A stretch of DNA of 64,000 bases from Candidatus Obscuribacterales bacterium (lineage in GTDB: Bacteria > Cyanobacteriota > Vampirovibrionia > Obscuribacterales > Obscuribacteraceae), in the NCBI GenBank assembly GCA_021732025.1, contig JAKFVU010000036.1, positions 62,001-126,000 of the forward strand. The letters run 5' to 3'. Below, in pieces: positions 49,762 to 57,461 of the stretch (its first letter is position 1; each line of letters starts with the position of its first letter). A program made the position numbers and the translations under genes. Below the pieces are notes generated by a model that was not told the DNA's origin, did no database searches, and saw only the letters and a program-made list of their open reading frames with translations.

Positions 49762-50712
49762 ATGTTATTTCGATTTTCAATGACGACCATAGCCAAGGTT
49801 ATGAGCATGTCCTGTATCCTCTCGGCGGCATCGACACTGTCTTTGCCTGCCTTCTCGGCACCAGCTGCACAGCCTGAGCCGGTCTCTGCTCGCGGCATAA
49901 CCGATGCCGACTTGGCAAAAGTGAAAGGCGAAGTTGGTGTCGCAGTGTTGGACACCACGCGAAATAAACGCTATCTCCGCAATCAAGACAAACCATTTCC
50001 TATGCAAAGTGTTTGCAAATTGCCGATTGCCATAGCCATTCTTCGGCTTGCTGACCAAAAGAAATTGTCTGTCGACGATAAAATTACTGTGCGCAGATCT
50101 GATGTGGTGCCTTTTCATAGCCCTATCAAAGAAGAGATAAAGGGTGATAAGTCAGAATTCACGATTAGAGCGCTTATGACGGCAGCAGTTTGCAACAGTG
50201 ACAATACTGCATGCGATGTTCTCATTGCTCGCGCTGGCGGCACATCGGCGGTGACAAATATACTCAAAGAAGCTGGCGTCAAGGGCATTCGACTTGATCG
50301 TCCTGAAGGTAAATTGCAACCAGACAGTGTACAAATCGCCAAATTTCTTGTCGATCCCCGCGATACAGCCACTCCCGAGGCGATGATCGAGATGCTGCAG
50401 AATCTTTATAGCGGCAAGTTGTTATCAAAGAGCTCTACAGCAGTTATCTTGCAAGACTTGTTTAACTGCAAGACCGGCCCCGCTCGCATTACAGCCGGTT
50501 TGCCAACCGGATGGACTGTGGCGCATAAAACTGGAACTGGCAGAGACGTGGCCGGACAGAACACCGCTACCAATGATGTGGGTGTGGCCGTCGGACCTCA
50601 TGGCGAGACTATTTACATTGCCATCTTCACCAAAGGTTCACGTGCGAAAATTGAAGAGCGCGAAGCCTTCATGGCTAAAGTAACTGCGAAAGCTGTGGCT
50701 GGTGAACTTTAG
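49762..50712 (+). CDS. Class A beta-lactamase
   Basis: Hydrolyses beta-lactam rings using an active-site Ser. A signal peptide spans about 1-33. The motifs are SVCK (S83-K86, S70-xx-K), SDN (146-148), and KTG (K256-G258). The omega-loop Glu is probably E182 in RPEGKLQ; Gln instead of Asn at the 170-equivalent position resembles PER/CfxA-type (A2) enzymes. All catalytic residues are present, so it should be active. It acts in the periplasm. No regulator, IS or integron sequence adjoins, so it is likely intrinsic rather than recently acquired. Confidence 0.9.
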   Translation: MLFRFSMTTIAKVMSMSCILSAASTLSLPAFSAPAAQPEPVSARGITDADLAKVKGEVGVAVLDTTRNKRYLRNQDKPFPMQSVCKLPIAIAILRLADQKKLSVDDKITVRRSDVVPFHSPIKEEIKGDKSEFTIRALMTAAVCNSDNTACDVLIARAGGTSAVTNILKEAGVKGIRLDRPEGKLQPDSVQIAKFLVDPRDTATPEAMIEMLQNLYSGKLLSKSSTAVILQDLFNCKTGPARITAGLPTGWTVAHKTGTGRDVAGQNTATNDVGVAVGPHGETIYIAIFTKGSRAKIEEREAFMAKVTAKAVAGEL

Positions 50713-50806
50713 GTGTAATTTCTGATTTACTAGGCTGATTTTTAAGGCAACTTGCGTAGCGATCCTATATACTCGGCCGCCTCTACAGACCAGAGCGGAG
50801 GGTCAC

Positions 50807-51274
50807 ATGAATTTTAAGCCAGACGGATACCATTCCCTAACTCCTTACTTGATCATGCGCGATGCAGCCAAGGCAATCGAGTTTTACAAGAAAGTCTTTG
50901 GCGCGGAAGAGCACATGCGCATGGGCACTCCAGACGGCAAGATTGGCCATGCTGAGATTAAGATTGGTGATTCAGTAGTAATGCTTGCTGATGAATGTAG
51001 CGAAGGCAAGAGCCCGCAGACCCTAGGTGGTAGCGCGGTTGGGTTAATGTTCTATTTGCCTGATGTTGACGCCACAGTGAAATTAGCTGTAGCTGAAGGC
51101 GCAACTTTGCAAAGGCCGGTGGAAGACCAGTTTTACGGCGACCGCTCTGGCTCGATTGCTGACCCATTTGGCCATGTTTGGCATCTTGCCACGCATGTAG
51201 AAGACGTTAGCCCTGAAGAAATGGAGAAGCGGCAAGCAGAGGCTGCTAAGAAGGCTGTAGCCTCGACTAAGTAA
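50807..51274 (+). CDS. VOC family (PhnB/glyoxalase-like) protein
   Basis: A 155-residue protein with two beta-alpha-beta-beta-beta modules. LTPYLIMRDAAKAIEFYKKVFGAEE, KIGHAEIKIGDSVVMLADE and SIADPFGHVWHLATH are typical of PhnB-like VOC proteins. Function may be in antibiotic binding or small-molecule metabolism. A Lys/Ala-rich helical tail ends the protein. It has a CGGAGGG ribosome site. Cytoplasmic. Confidence 0.88.
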   Translation: MNFKPDGYHSLTPYLIMRDAAKAIEFYKKVFGAEEHMRMGTPDGKIGHAEIKIGDSVVMLADECSEGKSPQTLGGSAVGLMFYLPDVDATVKLAVAEGATLQRPVEDQFYGDRSGSIADPFGHVWHLATHVEDVSPEEMEKRQAEAAKKAVASTK

Positions 51275-51418
51275 CTTCACCGTGACTGTGCAGTTGATTG
51301 ACAGCGTCAATGGGCACTAAGTATTATCCCGTTATCTTTTTCGAATCAATCTGAAACTTTTTTGTGCCCTTGCCGTACTGATTTTATTAGCGGCAGGTGC
51401 GGATTAAGGTGAAAGAAA

Positions 51419-52216
51419 ATGTTCGAAGATGCTCAGGCTTTGCTGGTGCCCTCTCTTATTGTCTTTTTGGCTTGTATTCTGCTTGAGTGGATTGTCTCTC
51501 GGGCCAAGGGAATAAGTCTTTACGATGGTAAAGACGTGCTCTGTAATTTGGGTATTTTTATCGTTGGCAGACTTAGTCAACCACTGTTTGTTGGCTACAC
51601 TTTTTATTGCTTGAAATGCCTTGAAACAGTTCGCCTCTGGGAGTTGCCGAACACACTGGCTACGACCATTTTCGCTATTGTGCTAACTGATCTTTCTTAC
51701 TATTGGGAGCATCGATTTAGCCACACTACTAGATTTCTCTGGTTCTTCCACGAAGTGCACCACTCTAGTCGAAGCTACAACCTCACCACGAGTTTTCGCC
51801 TGCATTGGTTCGGTAGGCTAGTTGCACCCCTAATTTTTGCTCCTCTAATTTTGCTCGGTTTTTCTGCCAATCAAGTGGTGCTTTTCCTCTTTGCTAATTT
51901 GATCTATCAGTTTTTCTTACATACTAAATTGGTGGGCAAGCTAGGTTGGCTAGAAGGAATAGTCAATACGCCATCGGCTCACCGTGTGCATCACGCTCGC
52001 AACAAGATTTACATCGACAAGAATTTTGGTGGCATCTTGATGATTTGGGATCGCCTTTTCGGCACCTATCAAGCCGAGACTGAGGAACCGGAATTTGGAG
52101 TACTCGGAAAATTCCGCAGCTACAATCCACTTACTGTTCAGTTTCATAAGGTGCCTGGTTACAAGGTTCTAGCCAATCAGGCGCAGAAGTTAGCAACCTT
52201 TTGTAAGGGCAGCTAA
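51419..52216 (+). CDS. Sterol desaturase / fatty acid hydroxylase superfamily protein
   Basis: A 265-residue integral membrane diiron enzyme. Four membrane helices flank the His boxes: HRFSH (HxxxH), HEVHH and HRVHH. The Arg/His-rich region is on the cytoplasmic side. Members hydroxylate or desaturate sterols, carotenoids or fatty acids. The bacterial substrate is unknown here. The gene starts with ATG 51419 and has an AAGGTG site. It is followed by an esterase gene at 52317. Confidence 0.9.
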   Translation: MFEDAQALLVPSLIVFLACILLEWIVSRAKGISLYDGKDVLCNLGIFIVGRLSQPLFVGYTFYCLKCLETVRLWELPNTLATTIFAIVLTDLSYYWEHRFSHTTRFLWFFHEVHHSSRSYNLTTSFRLHWFGRLVAPLIFAPLILLGFSANQVVLFLFANLIYQFFLHTKLVGKLGWLEGIVNTPSAHRVHHARNKIYIDKNFGGILMIWDRLFGTYQAETEEPEFGVLGKFRSYNPLTVQFHKVPGYKVLANQAQKLATFCKGS

Positions 52217-52316
52217 ACAATTGTCGTTGTATGCCTCAGCTATTGCAGATTCGGCTGTTAAAGACCCTTTACGCTGATGGCCTAGAGTAGCAATACTCCA
52301 AGGTGGGTTCGGAAAC

Positions 52317-53345
52317 ATGAATAACTTTGATAACTTTAAACGCAGCGTTTTCTCGTGGGCAAGAAAAGTCTTTTTACCTTCTCGGACAGTTCTGGACTTT
52401 GCCCTTCTTCCATGGAAAGTACTTGCGTTCGGCGCAGCAGTGCTCTTAATGACAGTAGTGACTGCCGCATTATTTCGCTCTGGGTACGATAGTTTAAAAG
52501 CGCAACAGTCTTACCCCGCACCGCCGGCGACAGTTAGTTTAAAACGCAATGTCACGTATGTGCGGCGCGAGTGGCAAAACCTTACTATGGATGTTGCCAC
52601 TCCGAAGCAAGGGCACGGCCCTTACCCTGCGGTTGTCTGCATACATGGTGGCGGGTGGAAGTCAGGTGACAAAAAGGAGATGCTGCCTTGCTTGTATGCA
52701 TTGGCGCAGCAAGGATGTGTTGCGGTTTCAATCGATTATCGCTTAGCGCCAAACCATCATTTTCTCGACCAGGTTGATGACTGCAAGGCAGCAGTGCGTT
52801 ACCTGCGCACTCATGCTCAAGAGCTGAACATTGATCCGCGACACATTGGGGCTGTTGGCAGCTCCGCTGGGGGGCATCTCGCCTTGCTGCTTGGTACAAC
52901 TGATTCCAAAGAGCTACCAATATCAGGAGATGATATTGGTGTGTCGAGCGCTGTCGAGGTGGTAGTAAGCCTGGCCGGGCCCACTGATTTGACAAAGGAG
53001 ATGCCACCAGATTCGGAGCGAACTCTGGAGAAGTTCATTGGTAAAACTCGGCTGCAGCATCCTGAGCTATTCGAAATGGCAAGTCCTGTGCACTACCTAA
53101 GTGCTGATGATGCGCCTACTTTGATAATTCACGGTACTCGCGATCAGATGGTTCCCTATGAACAGGCGACTGAATTTTTGGATGCAAGCAAGAAAATTGG
53201 TGTGGAATGTCAGCTATTGGCCATTAAGAACGGCAGGCATGGCGGTGGCGGAAATGTAGACGACTGGAACAGCAGCATGGTTGAGATGGAAAAGTTCTTA
53301 CTGAGTCATTTGAAGTTGCTGCCTGCAAGTACCCTTGGTTTGTAG
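52317..53345 (+). CDS. Alpha/beta hydrolase, BD-FAE / esterase-lipase type
   Basis: A 342-residue hydrolase with an N-terminal membrane helix (about 34-52), so the enzyme is probably anchored with the catalytic domain outside. HGGGWKSGD is the oxyanion motif, GSSAGGH the nucleophile elbow (Ser in the middle), HGTRDQMVPYE the Asp, and NGRHGGGG the His. Members act on feruloyl or carbohydrate esters. Context gives no substrate. Confidence 0.88.
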   Translation: MNNFDNFKRSVFSWARKVFLPSRTVLDFALLPWKVLAFGAAVLLMTVVTAALFRSGYDSLKAQQSYPAPPATVSLKRNVTYVRREWQNLTMDVATPKQGHGPYPAVVCIHGGGWKSGDKKEMLPCLYALAQQGCVAVSIDYRLAPNHHFLDQVDDCKAAVRYLRTHAQELNIDPRHIGAVGSSAGGHLALLLGTTDSKELPISGDDIGVSSAVEVVVSLAGPTDLTKEMPPDSERTLEKFIGKTRLQHPELFEMASPVHYLSADDAPTLIIHGTRDQMVPYEQATEFLDASKKIGVECQLLAIKNGRHGGGGNVDDWNSSMVEMEKFLLSHLKLLPASTLGL

Positions 53346-53366
53346 TGCAAATGAGCGTATCATTGT

Positions 53367-53395
53367 CATTATGCGTCTTTTGAGATTGCATAATG
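53367..53395 (+). other. Hairpin over the ribosome site region of DUF2103 gene
   Basis: CATTATGC and GCATAATG pair perfectly (8 bp) around a 13-base loop, directly before the GCAGGGA ribosome site of the next gene. It could restrain translation start. Confidence 0.35.
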
Positions 53396-53405
53396 CAGGG
53401 AAACA

Positions 53406-53693
53406 ATGAAATACCGTAAGAGTGGCCGATCTAAAATCAAGTATGAGCATGGAATGATCGATGGTCTTAGAGATTTACTTGAGAGCATCGAACATATCGA
53501 GGAGATTGTTTCGATTATTCCCGGAGTAATTAAACCAGTTCGTGGCTCAGGCTCTGGCATTCGACTTGAGGTTAAGTATCCAACTCAGACTGGTATCAAG
53601 CTGCTTGCTAAGTCATCGACTTCTGTGCAGGAAGTCTTCATGGTCACCAAGGATGCTGATGCTTTGATTGAGAAGTTGAAGGCATTACCTTAG
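53406..53693 (+). CDS. DUF2103 family predicted metal-binding protein
   Basis: A 95-residue protein. GLRDLLESIEHIEEIVSIIPGVIK and the C-terminal SSTSVQEVFMVT match the DUF2103 pattern seen widely in cyanobacteria and relatives. Basic N-terminus, no signal peptide. Function unknown; a nucleic-acid or metal role is often suggested for the family. It lies 60 bases after the esterase. Confidence 0.7.
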   Translation: MKYRKSGRSKIKYEHGMIDGLRDLLESIEHIEEIVSIIPGVIKPVRGSGSGIRLEVKYPTQTGIKLLAKSSTSVQEVFMVTKDADALIEKLKALP

Positions 53694-53808
53694 AGACGAT
53701 AATTTCAGAAGAGGCGATGATTGCAACAAAGTCGATAACTTCAACTCAATCGATAATTGCAACACCTTACCCCTTTTACTACTCCGTGAAGTAGCGGCGA
53801 AGAAAAAA

Positions 53809-53857
53809 CCGAACTTACAGGCTGCCACCATCGAGGTGAACAACTCTGTAAGTTCGG
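53809..53857 (-). terminator. Terminator of the glycogen debranching gene
   Basis: A perfect 12-bp stem (53809-53820 with 53846-53857) with an inner CACC/GGTG stem in a 25-base loop. Read on the minus strand it is followed by T6. The gene on that strand ends at 53923. Confidence 0.8.
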
Positions 53858-53863
53858 CTAAAA

Positions 53864-53907
53864 CTCAGCCAAGTACAAGCCAGAATATTGGCTTGTGCTC
53901 AGCCAAG
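53864..53907. repeat. Hairpin flanked by an 11-base direct repeat
   Basis: AGTACAAGCCA (53872-53882) and TGGCTTGTGCT (53889-53899) pair with one G-U on the plus strand. The sequence CTCAGCCAAGT occurs on both sides (about 53864 and 53899). It lies just after the debranching gene. Confidence 0.4.
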
Positions 53908-53922
53908 TGACTAAGAACTGAA

Positions 53923-56025
53923 CTAATTGAGTTCGCTAAACTCGCTCAAAACTCTCAGCAGCTCTGCCACTGACCATGCCTGCGAAACGCAACCACGGGG
54001 AGTATGCGGAGCATTGCCATCGAAGATTTCACTGATAGACCCAACGCAGCCTTCAGAGCCCATGTGGGCAATGATGGGCTGCAGGCGGTTGCGAATGAAG
54101 GCCATACTGGCGCCACTGGCATCAACTCTGCCGTTGGCATCAGGCGCGTTTGAAGAACTGTGCGCGTAGACCCGGGCATTCACCCAAGGTCCAAGCAGCC
54201 AAGGCCAGACTGTGCCCTGATGATAGGTGATGTCGCGGTGATACTGGTCGGCTTGCGCTAGGCCTGTGCCGTACACACCCTGGTACTCAGGATGGTCTGG
54301 TGAAAGGGTGCGCAGACCCATAGGAGTCAGCAGTTTGCTTTCCACCACTGCCACCATTCTCCGTGCGCGCTCTTGCGAGAGTATCGGATAGCTCAGGCTG
54401 GCGGCCATGAGTTGATTGGGGCGAATGGCTGTATCGCAGGTGCCATCGTGACGAATAACGTCGACGAGATAGCCTTCTTTTTCCAGCCAGAACTTTTCAA
54501 AACCAACAAGGCACTGAGCTGCCAGCGCTGAATAATCATCAACAGTTGGCGGCAGGGCCGTGGCTCCGAGCTGTACTGTAACTTCGTTGCGCAAGAATTG
54601 CAGCGTGAGCAAGAAGTTGTACCAAAGTGCGTTGATTTCAACAGCCTTGCCCGAGCGAGGAGTGACAACGTAATTGCCAACCTTGGCGTCCATCCAGGTG
54701 AGCTGAACACTGGCGTCGCCACCGGTGATGAGGCCGTCGCTGTCGAGTCTCAAGCCATGCCGCGTGCCCTTCTTGTGCCAGTCTACAACTTCTTGCAAGA
54801 GTGGCAATTGAGCCTTGACGAAGTCAATGTCGGCAGTGGTTTTGTAATAACCATGCAGTGCCCAAGCCCACCACAAAGTTGCATCAGAGGTGTTGTACTC
54901 TGGTTCTTGACCGCCATCCGGAAAATAGTTGGGAAGCATGCCTTCGCTCAAATAGCGTCCGAATGTTGCAAGAATGCTGCGGGCTTCAGTCGTGCGGCCG
55001 GTGGCGAGACAGAGACCAAAGAGACTGATCATCGAATCTCGACCCCAGTCTGAAAACCAGTGGTAGCCTGCGATGATCGTGCTTCCGCTGGTTGACTGTC
55101 GCTGGGCGATAAACTGATCTGCTGCCAGCGCTAGTTTCTGCACGGCTATTGAACTGTCGCTCTTCAGCAGTGATCGCTTCTCTGATGCGCAGTGACGCAC
55201 AAGAGTTTCGAGCAGCTTTTCTTGGTTGTTAGGCTCGAAACCTGCAGTGAGTGTTATTGATTCACCGGCAGCCAGAGTAGCTTTCACCTTGCCAGAGCGG
55301 AAGCAATCTTCTCGGTCACCGAGGCCACGTTCGAATTCTTTGGGCCATTTGTAGTTCCAGTACCACTCTGGTTGCGCTGTGTAAGCACCGTGATCGAGTT
55401 CGAGCCAGAGAGGTTGGGCTCCAGGGAAAGCTTCGATTTTCACCTGTTTGTCGCTGACGATGCTTTGCGAGAACTGCCAGTTATTTGAACCGGTTGTTTC
55501 GCTGTGAAAGTCGCGATAGCCAAGCAAAACTGAAAGCTCTAGGGTGGCCGTTTTGGCACCGTCGTCGGGCAGCCAGGTATAGCCGACGTGCACGCGCTGT
55601 TGGCCTTTTAGCATCATCACCTGTTTGATCAGTCGACCTTCTGGCAGTCGATATGACCAGGTGGGTACGGGTAATTCGCTGAATGCTTCAAGGTGTACAT
55701 AACCTTGTGGATGAGCATGACCAGACTGCCAGTAGTTGGTGGCGAGAAGATACGGGTTTGGCTGGCCCTCTACCGTGAGTGTTTCGTCGAGCCTTGAGAA
55801 GAGCATAGTGCGCTTCACCGGAGGCTGCAGAGAGGCAACTAGGAGGCCGTGGTAGCGTCTGGTATTGGCACCCGAGAGAGCAGCGCCAGCGTAAGTTCCT
55901 AGGCCGTTGGTGATCAGCCATTCTCTGCTGTCGTCTTGGCCTAAGTTGTTGAGATCGCTGACCTGTATGGGCAGCATTGTGTCGTTGGCTTGATTTCTCA
56001 GCCATTGCGTGAGGTCAAATGTCAT
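53923..56025 (-). CDS. Glycogen debranching enzyme / amylo-alpha-1,6-glucosidase
   Basis: Removes alpha-1,6 branches of glycogen. Residues 30-260 are the N-terminal beta domain typical of archaeal/bacterial GDE (NGLGTYAGAALSGANTRRYHGLLVA). The (alpha/alpha)6 barrel follows, with GYHWFSDWGRDSMISLFGLCLATGR (catalytic Asp in the D-S-D region), LWWAWALHGYYKTTAD and EINALWYN. The end DGNAPHTPRGCVSQAWSVAELLRVL is the family closing motif. ATG 56025 follows GGGAG. Length 700 is normal. No glycogen synthesis genes adjoin. Codons are C/G-ending. Confidence 0.92.
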   Translation of the reverse strand: MTFDLTQWLRNQANDTMLPIQVSDLNNLGQDDSREWLITNGLGTYAGAALSGANTRRYHGLLVASLQPPVKRTMLFSRLDETLTVEGQPNPYLLATNYWQSGHAHPQGYVHLEAFSELPVPTWSYRLPEGRLIKQVMMLKGQQRVHVGYTWLPDDGAKTATLELSVLLGYRDFHSETTGSNNWQFSQSIVSDKQVKIEAFPGAQPLWLELDHGAYTAQPEWYWNYKWPKEFERGLGDREDCFRSGKVKATLAAGESITLTAGFEPNNQEKLLETLVRHCASEKRSLLKSDSSIAVQKLALAADQFIAQRQSTSGSTIIAGYHWFSDWGRDSMISLFGLCLATGRTTEARSILATFGRYLSEGMLPNYFPDGGQEPEYNTSDATLWWAWALHGYYKTTADIDFVKAQLPLLQEVVDWHKKGTRHGLRLDSDGLITGGDASVQLTWMDAKVGNYVVTPRSGKAVEINALWYNFLLTLQFLRNEVTVQLGATALPPTVDDYSALAAQCLVGFEKFWLEKEGYLVDVIRHDGTCDTAIRPNQLMAASLSYPILSQERARRMVAVVESKLLTPMGLRTLSPDHPEYQGVYGTGLAQADQYHRDITYHQGTVWPWLLGPWVNARVYAHSSSNAPDANGRVDASGASMAFIRNRLQPIIAHMGSEGCVGSISEIFDGNAPHTPRGCVSQAWSVAELLRVLSEFSELN

Positions 56026-56277
56026 GGAGTCTCCCATTACAAGTTAGTCTGACAAATTCTGCGCTCGCGCAGGTAATTTGTTTCGAGTTAGTGGTTTAGA
56101 AATCTTGAAGCGGTATTAAATAGTGTTTTAAAAGAAAGGCAGGGTAAACCCATTGCTATCACAAGCAATTGGCCAAAACCAACAGATTTTGCTGCTTACT
56201 GTTTGACATGGCTTTTGTTTAACGGCTTGAAAACCGCGTTGTCAGGTGATCCGACTAGCGCAGCTACGCCAAATGAT

Positions 56278-56319
56278 GTCTAGACAAAGCGGCGTCTAGA
56301 CAAATGCTGTCTTGACAAA
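56278..56319. repeat. Three tandem GTCT(A/T)GACAAA iterons
   Basis: Copies at 56278-56288, 56294-56304 and 56309-56319 are spaced 16 and 15 bases apart. The first two contain the palindrome GTCTAGAC. They lie 56-97 bases before the gene at 56375 and 250 bases from the debranching gene start, and look like binding sites for one regulator. The remainder of 56026-56374 shows no gene. Confidence 0.5.
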
Positions 56320-56374
56320 TAATGATATGGTTGTGAGGTGCCGCGCTTGCGAGTTACTGGTGGGAGAAGCTGTC

Positions 56375-56818
56375 ATGAGCAAGTGGGCCGATTGGCGATT
56401 GTGGTGCCGAATCCGAAAAAAATATCCGGTAAAAACAAAGCCTGACAAACAGTGGCTGACCGGCAGCAAGATGGATACTAGTTCGACTCATGCAAAACTA
56501 CTGGCGCAAGGCCCAGTACGTGTCAATTTTTCTTCTGCTGGATTGCAAATACTGCCCGTTATAAACTGGCCATCGTTCAGTTCTTCTGGCGACGCGCAGG
56601 AAGGCTTCGTTGTTGTGCCTTTTTATTTGGTGGTGGCAATTAGAAACTTGGCTATCTTTATGTTTCTTCGACCCATAGAGGTGCCCTGGTCCGAACTAAA
56701 GCCAGTGGCTGAAGATAAGGACCTGGTCATTTTGGAATTTGACGCAGAGCGATTTAGACTTGAGTTATCTTCTCAAGTCTCCAAACAAATGCAGCACTAC
56801 AGCGCAAGGCAAAGCTAA
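56375..56818 (+). CDS. Hypothetical protein
   Basis: An unrecognised 147-residue soluble protein. A basic N-terminus (MSKWADWRLWCRIRKKYP) is followed by beta strands (NFSSAGLQILPVINW, EGFVVVPFYLVVAIRN, DKDLVILEFDAERFRLEL). ATG 56375 has GGGAG at good spacing. The pattern of strands recalls a PH-like or immunity-protein fold but no motif settles it. Three direct repeats lie upstream. Confidence 0.6.
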   Translation: MSKWADWRLWCRIRKKYPVKTKPDKQWLTGSKMDTSSTHAKLLAQGPVRVNFSSAGLQILPVINWPSFSSSGDAQEGFVVVPFYLVVAIRNLAIFMFLRPIEVPWSELKPVAEDKDLVILEFDAERFRLELSSQVSKQMQHYSARQS

Positions 56819-56930
56819 GTGAGGTTCACACTTGCTAAACAGTTTGCTTGCCTAGAAGCTAGATACAATGCGTTCTATGCAGTCGCTACAGCTAATTGAG
56901 CTGTTTGCGCTTTATGTAACAGTTGCAAAT

Positions 56931-57125
56931 TTATGCCGTGCGTTTTTTCATCATTTTGTAGGCTTCATAGACAGCGCCTAGACCTACTAGTGCATAAACA
57001 ACTCTTGTTGCAGTGCCATCACCTAGAACAGTGGTTACGAAGTTATAGTTGAAAGCGCCGACTAGTCCCCAGTTTATGCCGCCAATGAGCAGCAACAGAA
57101 AAAGAATAAACTCCAAATTTTTCAT
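56931..57125 (-). CDS. DUF378 small membrane protein
   Basis: A 64-residue protein with two membrane helices. LLIGGINWGLVGAFNYNFV is the DUF378 signature and VVYALVGLGAVYEAYKMM the second helix. Function unknown; the family is common as a single small gene. ATG at 57125 has an AGGTGA site. Confidence 0.88.
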   Translation of the reverse strand: MKNLEFILFLLLLIGGINWGLVGAFNYNFVTTVLGDGTATRVVYALVGLGAVYEAYKMMKKRTA

Positions 57126-57461
57126 AGTATTTTCACCTGGCAGTCACATCTTAAAAACCTGCAGACACTTTCTGCAAATTGATATGAATGCTTACTCACC
57201 ATTCTAGTACTTGGGACGGTAGGAAGTCAAGAGGAGGAGGGCTTCGTATCTAGCCTGGGCGCACGCTTTAGGCGAAACTCTAATTTTGCATTCGTTGGAG
57301 AATGGCTCTGCTGGCCGCTTGTGGTCAGCCCTGTGCTGCTTTTGCATCTGTCACTCGAAAGTGTGACAGGCAGAGCTTTGGGAACATTATTGTCTATGCT
57401 CGGTCGGGGCTATACTATTACGGACTGCATGAACGATAAGCGACAATAAGCAAAGAATCAA
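57126..57461. promoter_or_regulatory. Upstream region of the UvrA-like gene
   Basis: No gene. CTGTCAC...GTGACAG with a GAAA loop (57348-57369) is a hairpin. A possible promoter is TTGTCT at 57390-57395 and TATACT at 57411-57416 (15-base spacer, short), about 45 bases before ATG 57462. Confidence 0.45.
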
